Notes under the pieces: generated by a model
The model's input: the letters and a program-made list of their open reading frames with translations, nothing else
Databases searched by the model: none
Told to the model about the DNA's origin: nothing
Shown: positions 8,451 through 16,106 of the stretch, piece by piece
Layout: each line of letters begins with the position of its first letter
Position numbering within the stretch: the first letter of the stretch is position 1
Assembly (NCBI GenBank): GCA_946412355.1
Contig: CAMKGX010000015.1
Location: 1 to 34,880 of the forward strand
From: an uncultured Clostridia bacterium
Lineage (GTDB): Bacteria > Bacillota > Clostridia > Oscillospirales > Oscillospiraceae
Direction: 5' to 3'
DNA: 34,880 nucleotides
Program-made: the position numbers and the translations under genes

Positions 8451-9332
8451 TCATTCAAACAAGCTCTGCTGGAAGGGGACTTCCCGGTGGCCGATGGCTT
8501 TCATCTGGGCGGCGTTTTCCGCCGTCAGGGCGTCGGCGATGGCCATTTTGCGGATGATGTTGCCCACGGTCTGCATCAGCTCGCCGCCGGCGCGGTAGTC
8601 GGCGGGGAAGATGAAATCCACCCGGCCCCGGCGCAGCAGCTCCTCCACGCCGGCGCGGTTGCTCTCCTGGTAGACGGCGATGGAGTGGCCGCCGTAGGCC
8701 TGCATCATCTTCATGCAGGGCACGTCGCTGAGGCCGTCGCCGATGTAAATCATGTTGGTGAAGGGCACCCGCTTGCTGTCGTCGGGCATGGAGGCGTTTA
8801 ATTGCTTATCCTCCGCCACGTTCAGCACGCCCTTGTTGATGCGGTAGACAAACTGGGTCTTGTTGGTGAAATTCACGTCCAGCTTGGGCCAGGCCGCCAG
8901 GCCGGCGGCGTCATAAAAGAACTCGCAGGCGTAGATCTCCCGGAACCTGTCGCCGATGGCGGTGCCCTCGATGATCTCTTTCAGGCCCGAGGAGAGGACG
9001 TAATGCTCCACCGCCACGCCTAAGCTCTCGCCCAGGGCGTTGATATGGGCAAACCACTCCGCCACGCCGGGGAACAGCTCCACCGCGTGGCCGCAGCGCA
9101 CCAGATAGTCCCGGGTGAGGGGGATGCCCTTTTCCCGGCACTGCCAAATCATGGTGTACATATAGGCCAGCAGCCCGTCCATCCGGTTCTCCCGGCCAAA
9201 GTCATTGGCGATGGCCCAGAACTCCCGGGGCGTCAGCCCCAGGCCGGGGATGAAGGTATAGTCCTCCATGTCGGTGGTGCAGAGGGTTTTATCGAAGTCG
9301 TACAGCAGGGCGACAATGGGTTTTTCACTCAT
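8451..9332 (-). CDS. HAD-superfamily phosphatase
   Basis: 293 residues. Motif I is YDFDKTLCTTD near the N-terminus (nucleophile Asp and general acid Asp), motif II is VLSSG, and motif IV is IGDGLSDVPCM, all characteristic of haloacid dehalogenase-type phosphatases close to the phosphoserine phosphatase group. A cytosolic phosphomonoesterase is likely, with unknown substrate. The start codon lies three bases after the divIVA stop and has no strong ribosome site of its own, so translation is probably coupled. It is the last gene of the long miaB-to-HAD run. Confidence 0.85.
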   Translation of the reverse strand: MSEKPIVALLYDFDKTLCTTDMEDYTFIPGLGLTPREFWAIANDFGRENRMDGLLAYMYTMIWQCREKGIPLTRDYLVRCGHAVELFPGVAEWFAHINALGESLGVAVEHYVLSSGLKEIIEGTAIGDRFREIYACEFFYDAAGLAAWPKLDVNFTNKTQFVYRINKGVLNVAEDKQLNASMPDDSKRVPFTNMIYIGDGLSDVPCMKMMQAYGGHSIAVYQESNRAGVEELLRRGRVDFIFPADYRAGGELMQTVGNIIRKMAIADALTAENAAQMKAIGHREVPFQQSLFE

Positions 9333-9335
9333 GGG

Positions 9336-10064
9336 TCACTTATTGTTGCCGTAGTTGCGGCCAAACTTCAGCTCGTCCAGGCTCAGCTTGAAGTCGCTGG
9401 GGAAGGCGTCACGCTCCGGCTCCTTCTCCGGCTCCTTCTCCGCCTCCGGCTCCACCTCCCCCTCCACCTCCGACGCCAGACGGGAGGGCTTGCTCTCCGC
9501 CACAGGGGCAGGGCTGGCCGCGGGGGCCACAGGGGCGGCAGGGGCAGGGCTGGCTGCAGGGGCGGCAGCGGGAACGGCTACGTTGGCGGCAGCAGCGGCA
9601 GCGGCAGCGGCGGCCTGGGGCAGCTTGGCAAGAAACGCCTCCTGCTGGGCCAGCACCTTGCGGCTGTCGGCGATGAACCGGGCCAGGGCATCCTGGGCCT
9701 GGGTCAGCTTGCGGCGGTGGGCCTCCGTCTCGGCGTCCAGCCGGGCGATCTCGTCGGCGGCGTCACGGCGGGCCTTGGCCACCATACCGTCCCGCTCGCG
9801 CTCGGCATCCTTTACCATCTTGTCCGCCATGCGCTGGGCCGTGAGCAGGGTGGCGCGCATGGAGTCCTCGGTGGCGCGGTATTCCTCCACCTTCTCGGCC
9901 AGCACTTTCAGCTTGGTCTTCAAGGTGACGTTTTCTTTATATAATGAGGTGTAGTCCTCCGTCAGCGCGTCCAGAAATTCATCCACGGCGGACATCTGAT
10001 AGCCGCCGCTGAAGCCGGACGCCTTGGGGAATACTTTATCGGATACTTCCTGAGGTGTGAACAT
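9336..10064 (-). CDS. divIVA: DivIVA-domain cell division/polarity protein
   Basis: 242 residues. The N-terminal 35 residues contain the membrane-binding DivIVA signature (KASGFSGGYQMSAVDEFLD). A coiled coil follows (about 40-150, rich in KVLAEKVEEYR and ARRDAADEIARL heptads), then a run of about ten alanines, an Ala/Pro linker and a strongly acidic tail of EPEKEPE repeats. DivIVA proteins bind curved membrane at poles and septa and recruit division or wall-synthesis proteins. GGGAGG precedes the ATG. It sits directly after sepF, the usual order in Firmicutes. The low-complexity linker is longer than in Bacillus. Confidence 0.92.
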   Translation of the reverse strand: MFTPQEVSDKVFPKASGFSGGYQMSAVDEFLDALTEDYTSLYKENVTLKTKLKVLAEKVEEYRATEDSMRATLLTAQRMADKMVKDAERERDGMVAKARRDAADEIARLDAETEAHRRKLTQAQDALARFIADSRKVLAQQEAFLAKLPQAAAAAAAAAANVAVPAAAPAASPAPAAPVAPAASPAPVAESKPSRLASEVEGEVEPEAEKEPEKEPERDAFPSDFKLSLDELKFGRNYGNNK

Positions 10065-10087
10065 GGTTTTTTCCTCCCGCTATGTTA

Positions 10088-10558
10088 TTACAGATACAGA
10101 CCGCTGCTCTCCAGCTCGTCGATGAGATCGCCCATAATGTCCACGCTGTACGGCGTGATGATGTAGGTGTTGGCGGAGACCTTCTTGATCTTGCCCTCGC
10201 CGGCATAGGCCACGCCGGAGAGGAAGTCCAGCAGCCGCCGGGCCACGTCCTTGTTGGTGGACTCCAGGTTCAGCACCACGGTGCGCTTTTCCCGGAGATG
10301 GTCGGCAATCTCGCTGGCGTTTTCAAACCGCTCGGGCTTCACCAGCACCACTTTCAACGCGGCGGTGGCGTGGATATTCACCACCTTGCTGCTGCGGCGT
10401 TCGTCGGCCTTGCGGTCGTCACGGCGGTCATCCCGCCGGTCGTCAAAAGCGGGGCGGGCGTCGGTGCGCTCGGCCTCGTCCAGCGGCTCTTCCTCGTAAT
10501 CGTAATCCTCATCATCATAGGGGTGGATGATCTTCTTCAGCTCGTCCATCAAACTCAT
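10088..10558 (-). CDS. sepF: Cell division protein SepF
   Basis: 156 residues. The N-terminus MSLMDELKKII is the amphipathic membrane-binding helix. An acidic and then DDRR-repeat linker (about 14-58) leads into the globular SepF domain (VVNIHATAALKVVLVKPERFENASEIADHL ... KKVSANTYIITP). SepF anchors FtsZ to the membrane and aligns the Z-ring filaments. GGAGGG lies before the ATG. The gene is in the standard ylmE-sepF-divIVA context. Confidence 0.95.
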   Translation of the reverse strand: MSLMDELKKIIHPYDDEDYDYEEEPLDEAERTDARPAFDDRRDDRRDDRKADERRSSKVVNIHATAALKVVLVKPERFENASEIADHLREKRTVVLNLESTNKDVARRLLDFLSGVAYAGEGKIKKVSANTYIITPYSVDIMGDLIDELESSGLYL

Positions 10559-10573
10559 TATGCGTCCCTCCGA

Positions 10574-11269
10574 TCAAATCTGATAGTGCCGCGCACCGAA
10601 AATGGCCGTGCCCACACGGACCATATTGCTGCCGCAGCGGATGGCGTCGGCGTAATCCCCCGACATGCCCATGGATAAATACTTCATTTCATTATGGAAC
10701 ATATTTCGATTCATGTCAACATAAAGGCGATACATTTTCTCAAAATATGGGATGTTTTGCCCCGGCGCCACCGCTACGGGTGGTATGGTCATCAGCCCCA
10801 GCACCGCCACGTGGGGCAGGGCCAGGGCCGCGGCGGCGGCCTGCTCCACCGCCTCGGGGGCAAAGCCGGACTTGGCCGCCTCGCCGCCGATATTCACCTC
10901 CAGCAGCACCTGCTGGCGGATGCCCAGGGCGGCGGCGCGCTTGTCGATCTCCTGCAGCAGCTCCTCCGAGGACACGGAGTGAATCAGCTCCGCTTTGCCC
11001 ACCACCTGGCGCACCTTGTTGCGCTGCAGATGGCCGATGAAGTGGAGCGGGGCGCCGTCGTAGGCGTGTTCCTCCCACTTCTCCACCAGCTCCTGGACAC
11101 GGTTCTCCCCCAGGGCGTCGATGCCGGCGGCAATGGCCTCACGGCAGCGGGACGCGTCGTTCATCTTGCTGGCGCCCACCAGGGTGATCTCCCGGGGGTC
11201 CCGGCCCGCCTCGCGGCAGGCGGCGGCGATGCCGTCACGGACGGCAGCGATATTCTCCGAAATGGACAT
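10574..11269 (-). CDS. yggS: YggS/YlmE family pyridoxal-phosphate homeostasis protein
   Basis: 231 residues from the ATG at 11269 (MSISENIAAV), preferred over an ATG seven codons upstream because AGGAAAGGAAG sits seven bases before it. Family motifs are complete: the PLP-binding lysine in LVGASKMND, GENRVQE, HFIGHLQRNK, LMTIPP and LSMGMSGDY followed by the phosphate loop GSNMVRVGTAIFG. The protein is a single-domain TIM barrel that binds and buffers PLP without known catalysis. Position beside sepF is conserved in Gram-positive bacteria. Confidence 0.95.
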   Translation of the reverse strand: MSISENIAAVRDGIAAACREAGRDPREITLVGASKMNDASRCREAIAAGIDALGENRVQELVEKWEEHAYDGAPLHFIGHLQRNKVRQVVGKAELIHSVSSEELLQEIDKRAAALGIRQQVLLEVNIGGEAAKSGFAPEAVEQAAAAALALPHVAVLGLMTIPPVAVAPGQNIPYFEKMYRLYVDMNRNMFHNEMKYLSMGMSGDYADAIRCGSNMVRVGTAIFGARHYQI

Positions 11270-11290
11270 AGGGCCACTTCCTTTCCTCAA

Positions 11291-12502
11291 TCATCCGATG
11301 ACCTTGCCGTCAAACAGCTCCCCGGCGGTGGCGATGACCTGGTCGCCCAGGCGCAGCACGCCGGTGCCGGTGGCGTCCTCGGCCGGCCGCACCAGGGCGT
11401 AGCCGTCGCCCTGGTACACCACCTGCACCGCCTTGAACCGGGCCACCGCGCCCACCACGCAGTAGACGCCGGAGACGCCGTCCTCCCGCAGGCGCAGGGC
11501 GTTGGCGGGGATGCGCAGGCCCTCGTAGCGATGCAGCACCAGGTCGGCGGCCTGGTGGCGCAGCGCCGTGGTCTGGGCGATCAGGCGGTCACATTGGAGC
11601 ACCAGCAGCCGCCGGCCGTCCTCGTCGGGGCCCAGACGGGACACCGTCATGGTCACGTCCTGCTCCATGCCCTTGGTGAAGCGGAGGGTGACGGCGGCGC
11701 GCTTTTGGAGCTGCGCCGCCTCCGCGTCGGTGATGGCGGAGACGTAATACCAGGTGTCGCCGTCGATGAGCTTGCCCACGTTGCCCCGCTGCTCCGTGGG
11801 GCTCACGGCGTCCAGGGAGGCCACGGTGGCCGTGGCCACCCAGTCGGGGGTGAGCACCGTCTCGTAGCCGTCACACACGCCGGAATAGGTGCCGCTATAA
11901 GGGGCGGTGACGTCCTGGGCGGCGGAGAGGCCCGAGCGGGCGGTGTTGATGTCGTTTTGCAGCGCGGCGATGGCCTGCTCCACCTGCTCCCGGGTTTCAA
12001 AGCGGGTATCCCGCTTCATGACGGCGGATTTCAGCGTGGCGGCCAGGGGCGCGGCGGTGCCGTAGTCGCCCAGCGCCGTCTCCCGCCGCAGGGCGATGAC
12101 GTCCTGGGCGATGTCGCCGTCCAGCTTCAAGGCGGCGTCGGGGTCCAGAAAGGCCCCCAGAGCGAACTGGAGCTGCTCCATGCGCTGCTCCATGTCGTCC
12201 AGGGCCTGGGCTTTCTCCATGGCGGCCTGATCGGGGTACACCGTGGCCAGCACCTGGCCGGCGCCCACCCGGGCCCCCTCGCTGCGGCGGTGGGACAAGG
12301 TGCCGGAGGGGGAGGAGAAGGTCTCCTCGTCCCGGACCACGTAGCCATAGACGGCGATAGTATCCTCCTTCACCATGCGATACACCGGTGTGGTGACCAT
12401 GGGGTCGGCAAAGTAGGCATTGAGCTGGGCGGCGAAGTAGACCACCACCGCCAGCAGCAGCGCCACAGACAGGATTTTCACAATGGGGGAGGAAGATTTC
12501 AT
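11291..12502 (-). CDS. HlyD/RND-type membrane-fusion adaptor-like protein
   Basis: 403 residues. One N-terminal membrane helix (about 8-28) anchors an extracellular part. Residues 60-90 resemble a biotinyl-lipoyl half-domain (SPSGTLSHRRSEGARVGAGQVLATV), a helical hairpin follows (100-200), the second half-domain starts near APYSGTYSG, and a beta-barrel part ends with IPANALR and VYCVV. Such adaptors usually pair with an ABC exporter, but none is adjacent; in Clostridia this gene often sits between hfq and ylmE. Its role is therefore open, probably envelope-related. AAAGGAG precedes the ATG. Confidence 0.8.
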   Translation of the reverse strand: MKSSSPIVKILSVALLLAVVVYFAAQLNAYFADPMVTTPVYRMVKEDTIAVYGYVVRDEETFSSPSGTLSHRRSEGARVGAGQVLATVYPDQAAMEKAQALDDMEQRMEQLQFALGAFLDPDAALKLDGDIAQDVIALRRETALGDYGTAAPLAATLKSAVMKRDTRFETREQVEQAIAALQNDINTARSGLSAAQDVTAPYSGTYSGVCDGYETVLTPDWVATATVASLDAVSPTEQRGNVGKLIDGDTWYYVSAITDAEAAQLQKRAAVTLRFTKGMEQDVTMTVSRLGPDEDGRRLLVLQCDRLIAQTTALRHQAADLVLHRYEGLRIPANALRLREDGVSGVYCVVGAVARFKAVQVVYQGDGYALVRPAEDATGTGVLRLGDQVIATAGELFDGKVIG

Positions 12503-12512
12503 GGTGACTCCT

Positions 12513-12734
12513 TTACGGCGTCATCTCCAGGGGCTGCAACGGCGCCACGGTGGAGATGGCGTGCTTATAAATCATCTGGCACCGGCCCTCCACCTCCAAC
12601 AGCACCACAAAGCTGTCGAAGGCGGCCACCACGCCCCGCATCTGAAAGCCGTTGATGAGATAGACGGTGACGGGGGTGCGGCGGCGCTGGGCCTGGGTCA
12701 AAAACGTGTCCTGATAATTGTGATTGATTGGCAT
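12513..12734 (-). CDS. hfq: RNA chaperone Hfq
   Basis: 73 residues, the normal short Gram-positive length. The Sm1 motif ([23 protein letters not shown]) and the Sm2 motif ([12 protein letters not shown]; the usual YKHAIST core) are both present. Hfq forms hexamers that bind U-rich small RNA ends and A-rich mRNA. It lies just downstream of miaA, the arrangement conserved from proteobacteria to Firmicutes. Confidence 0.97.
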   Translation of the reverse strand: MPINHNYQDTFLTQAQRRRTPVTVYLINGFQMRGVVAAFDSFVVLLEVEGRCQMIYKHAISTVAPLQPLEMTP

Positions 12735-12789
12735 GTGTTCCGCTTCCTTTCTTTCTTTTCACAGCGGATACCCATGCATCCGCCTGGGC

Positions 12790-13725
12790 TTATCCTAATC
12801 CACAGGCGGTGAGATAATCTGTCGCATCCTGTAAGGCGGCGGGGAAATTTGGCTCGCTGCCCCAGTGGATCCAATGGATGGCGGTGTTGCGCCGCAGCCA
12901 GGTAAGCTGCCGCTTGGCGTACTGGCGGGAGCGGAGCTTCACCTCCGCCACGGCCTCGTCCACCGTGGCACGGCCCTGCTCCACCGCCAGAAACTGCTTG
13001 TAGCCGATGGCCTGGAGGGCGGTGGCGTCGGGGGAGAGGCCGGAGGAGAGCAGGGCCTCCACCTCCTGCAAAAGGCCGTGGGCCACCATGTCGTCCACGC
13101 GAGCGTCGATGCGGCGGCGGAGATCGTCACGGTTTGCAAAGTCCAGGCCGATGTAGGCCGCCGCATAGCGGGGCGGGCGGGCGGCCTGGGCGGCGCACTG
13201 CTCGGTAAAGGTGCGGCCGGTGGTCTGGTAGACCTCCAGGGCCCGGAGGATGCGCTTTTCATCTTTGCTATGGAGCTTGGCCGCGGCGGCGGGGTCAATC
13301 CGGGCCAATTCCGCCAGCAGCGTTTCCGCCCCTTCGGCTTGCAGGCGCTGCTGCAACGCCCGCCGCACCGGCTCCCCCTGGGCGCCGGGGGCAAAGTCCA
13401 TGCCCTGCACCAGGGCGTCCAGCCAGAGGCCGGTGCCGCCCACCAGGACGGGGGTCTTGCCCCGGGAGAGGATGTCCTGCACACACTGATCCGCCATGGC
13501 CACGTACCGGGCCACCGACCAGCTCTCGGAGGGGTCGGCCACGGCGACCATGTGGTGGGGCACGCCCTCCCGCTCCTCCGCCGTGGGGGCGGCGGTGCCG
13601 ATGGTCATGCCGCGGTAAATCTGCATGGAGTCCACCGACACCACCTCGCCGCCGAAGCGGCGGGCCAGGGCCACGCCCATTTTCGTTTTTCCGCTGGCGG
13701 TGGGGCCAACGACACAAAGCAACAT
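12790..13725 (-). CDS. miaA: tRNA dimethylallyltransferase MiaA
   Basis: 311 residues from the ATG at 13725. The longer frame starting at 13785 is rejected because the protein family begins with MLLCVVGPTASGKT and GAGG lies upstream of this ATG. It transfers a dimethylallyl group to A37 of tRNAs reading UNN codons. The P-loop GPTASGKT, the DSMQIYRGMTIGTA region, GGTGLWLDAL and the C-terminal RQYAKRQLTWLRR stretch are all present. MiaB in the same operon methylthiolates the product, so both steps of ms2i6A37 synthesis are encoded here. Confidence 0.97.
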   Translation of the reverse strand: MLLCVVGPTASGKTKMGVALARRFGGEVVSVDSMQIYRGMTIGTAAPTAEEREGVPHHMVAVADPSESWSVARYVAMADQCVQDILSRGKTPVLVGGTGLWLDALVQGMDFAPGAQGEPVRRALQQRLQAEGAETLLAELARIDPAAAAKLHSKDEKRILRALEVYQTTGRTFTEQCAAQAARPPRYAAAYIGLDFANRDDLRRRIDARVDDMVAHGLLQEVEALLSSGLSPDATALQAIGYKQFLAVEQGRATVDEAVAEVKLRSRQYAKRQLTWLRRNTAIHWIHWGSEPNFPAALQDATDYLTACGLG

Positions 13726-13740
13726 AGCAAATCCTCGAAT

Positions 13741-13916
13741 CGTAAAAAAGCATCGCAGATTTCGCGCCCGCAGGCGCGAACCCATCTAATCAAAATTTCT
13801 GGCGGCGTGTACGTCAGAAATTTTACTTCTCAGACCACGCAGTGTGCGAGCGCAGCGAGTGCGCGGAGTGGGCTGCCATCCTATTATCAGAAAACGGCTT
13901 TGCCGTTTTCTGATAG
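13741..13916. repeat. Cluster of intergenic hairpins between mutL and miaA
   Basis: The 200-base gap holds at least three palindromes: 13761-13780 (TTCGCGCC/GGCGCGAA, perfect), 13792-13824 (AAAATTTCTG/CAGAAATTTT) and 13885-13915 (TATCAGAAAACGG/CCGTTTTCTGATA, perfect). None ends in a T-run in the minus direction typical of a strong terminator, so transcription may pass, but RNA processing or partial attenuation is possible. They are unlike the G+C-rich palindromes elsewhere in the window. Confidence 0.7.
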
Positions 13917-13925
13917 GCGCAAGCC

Positions 13926-16094
13926 TTACGCTCTTTTAAAGAATTTTTCGATTTCGTAGCGGCTCAGGCGGTATTTCACCGGGCGGCCGTGGGGGCAATA
14001 CTGGATGGCGCCGGACTGTACCTTGTCCACCAGCACCCGCCACTCGGCGGGGTCGGTGGTCATGCCGGCCTTGATGGCGCTCTTGCAGGCCATGGTGTGC
14101 AGCAGCTCGTCCCGGGCGGCGGCGGGGTCGGCACGGCCGACGGCCAGCTTGTGGGCCAGCTCCTCCACTGTGGCGGCAGCGTCCTCCATGCGGATGTCCG
14201 CCGGGATGGCCCGGAGCAGGATGGTGCCGCCGCCGAAGTCCTCACACTGGAAGCCGAACTGCTCCAACGCGGGGAGGTTTTGCAGCGCGGCGTCGTAGTC
14301 GTCGGCCTCCAAGGTGACGGTGAGGGGCAGCAGCAGCGTCTGGGCCATCAGGGGCTGGGGGTTTTCTTTCAGGGCGTCGAAGCGGATGCGCTCGTGGGCG
14401 GCGTGCTTGTCGATAAGCCAGACGCTGCCCGCGTCGTCCTCGCAGATGATGTAGGTTTTCAGCACCTCGCCCACGATTCGCCAGGGGGCGGGAGCGGGGG
14501 GCTCTATGGGGAGTTGGGCGGGGGTCTCGTGCTCTGTTGCTATGTTCTCCTGGGCTTGGGTGGGCATCTCGCGCTCTCGTTGCGGCAGCCGATTTTCACT
14601 CCCGTTGGTCGTGAAAATCGGGCCGCTGCCTTGCTGCGCCCTCGCTGCATCCGCCATACCCCAGGGGCACTGGCTCCACAATCCGCTCGTGTCCTCGCGG
14701 TGTGTCGCTGGCGCCGGCGGCGCTTCGGGCGCAGCCCCCTCATCCGTCACGGCCCGTTGGGCCGTGCCACCTTCCCCCCAAGGAGAAGGCTGGGGGTGTT
14801 CTATCGGCAGTTGGGTGGTTGTCGCCCCCTCATCCGCTTCGCTTCGCTCAGCACCTTCCCCCCAGGGGGAAGGCTGGGCACTATTTTCCGCCGGGGGCGG
14901 GGTGATGACGTACTGTTTGCCCTGGGGGGCCGGGGCGGTGAAGGCTTGGCCGGGGGCGGGGGCCACGTCGCGCAGGGGCAGGGCGGCGGACTTGGCGCCG
15001 TAGCTGCCCAGGGGCTTTTTGGCCTGCTCCACCGCGGCAGCCCGGTATTCCTCCGCCGTCATGGTGCGGTAAAACTCCCGCTGGGGGGCGGGGGCGGCGG
15101 GGCGGTTTTCGGCGTCCAGGGCGTCCTTGACGGTGTAATACACCGCGTCGAACACCGGCTTTTCCGCCGCGAACTTCACCACCGTCTTGGCGGGGTGGAC
15201 GTTGACGTCCACCATGTCGTGGGGCAGCGACACATGGATGACGCAGCCGGGGAACTTGCCCTTTAAGAGCCGATTGCGGTACGCCTCCTCCAGCGCCGCC
15301 TGCAAAAGCTGGGACTTCACCAGACGGCCGTTGACGAAGAAAATCTGCCGGGCCCGGGTGCCGTGGCCGGCCAGGGGGGCGGTGATGAAGCCGTGGGCGG
15401 ACACGTCGCCGCCGGCGCCGTGGATGGGCAGCAGCGACTTTGCGAAATCGCGGCCCAGGGCGGCGTAGACGGCGCTCAGAAGCTGGCCGTCGCCGGGGGT
15501 GTGCAGCGCCTCCTGGCCGCTGCGCAGCAGCTTGAAGGAGATGTCCGGGTGGCTCAGGGCCAGGTGGGTGACCACGTTTGCTACCGCGGTGGCCTCGGCG
15601 GTGTCCTTTTTCATAAACTTCATGCGGGCGGGGGTGTTGTAAAACAGGTCCCGGACGCAGATGGTGGTGCCCTCCGGGCAGCCGGCGGCCTCCACCTTGC
15701 CGGGGACGCCGCCCTCCAGATGGAGCATGGCCCCCTCCAACCCGCCGGGGGTGCGGGAGTAGATATCCACACGGCTGACGGCGCTGATGGCGGCCAACGC
15801 CTCGCCCCGGAAGCCCAGGGTGCCGATGGCGGCCAGGTCCTCCGCCGTGCGCAGCTTGGAGGTGGCGTGGCGCAAAAAGGCCACGGGCAGCTGCTCCGGC
15901 GTCATGCCGCAGCCGTTGTCGGTGATGCGCAGATACGTAAGGCCGCCGTTTTCCAGCTCCACCACCACGGCGGAGGCGCCGGCGTCGATGGCGTTTTCCA
16001 GCAGCTCCTTGGCCACGCTGGCGGGGCGCTCCACCACCTCTCCGGCGGCGATCAGCTCGGCGGTATGGCGGTCTAATTGTCGGATTTCAGGCAT
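13926..16094 (-). CDS. mutL: DNA mismatch repair protein MutL with repeat-built linker
   Basis: 722 residues, longer than most clostridial MutL. The GHKL ATPase domain occupies about 1-330 (ELLENAIDAGA, DNGCGM, GFRGEAL). The C-terminal dimerisation/endonuclease domain (about 530-722) has DKHAAHERIRFD near 561, ACKSAIKAGM and CPHGRP, marking the nicking type; the first motif ends in Asp where Glu is usual. Between them, residues about 405-511 are translated from palindromic repeats found between genes elsewhere in this window, giving duplicated PSPWGEG strings. AAAGGAGGG precedes the ATG and overlaps the mutS stop region. MutL links mismatch recognition by MutS to strand nicking. Confidence 0.95.
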   Translation of the reverse strand: MPEIRQLDRHTAELIAAGEVVERPASVAKELLENAIDAGASAVVVELENGGLTYLRITDNGCGMTPEQLPVAFLRHATSKLRTAEDLAAIGTLGFRGEALAAISAVSRVDIYSRTPGGLEGAMLHLEGGVPGKVEAAGCPEGTTICVRDLFYNTPARMKFMKKDTAEATAVANVVTHLALSHPDISFKLLRSGQEALHTPGDGQLLSAVYAALGRDFAKSLLPIHGAGGDVSAHGFITAPLAGHGTRARQIFFVNGRLVKSQLLQAALEEAYRNRLLKGKFPGCVIHVSLPHDMVDVNVHPAKTVVKFAAEKPVFDAVYYTVKDALDAENRPAAPAPQREFYRTMTAEEYRAAAVEQAKKPLGSYGAKSAALPLRDVAPAPGQAFTAPAPQGKQYVITPPPAENSAQPSPWGEGAERSEADEGATTTQLPIEHPQPSPWGEGGTAQRAVTDEGAAPEAPPAPATHREDTSGLWSQCPWGMADAARAQQGSGPIFTTNGSENRLPQREREMPTQAQENIATEHETPAQLPIEPPAPAPWRIVGEVLKTYIICEDDAGSVWLIDKHAAHERIRFDALKENPQPLMAQTLLLPLTVTLEADDYDAALQNLPALEQFGFQCEDFGGGTILLRAIPADIRMEDAAATVEELAHKLAVGRADPAAARDELLHTMACKSAIKAGMTTDPAEWRVLVDKVQSGAIQYCPHGRPVKYRLSRYEIEKFFKRA
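14564..14879. repeat. Palindromic repeat modules inside the mutL coding sequence
   Basis: Positions 14564-14795 match 497-720 module for module: the GTTGCGGCA...GGGCCGCTGCC palindrome (14577-14630), the conserved tail with GGCGCCGGCGGCGC, and the CCCCTCATCCGTCACGG module (14734-14795). A second, diverged copy of the last module follows at 14824-14879. The open frame of mutL on the minus strand is kept throughout. Confidence 0.9.
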
Positions 16095-16106
16095 GGTGGC
16101 CCTCCT

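Noticed and set aside
10694-12655. A 653-residue plus-strand open frame
   Set aside because: Antisense to yggS, the HlyD-like gene and hfq, all of which have family motifs and ribosome sites.
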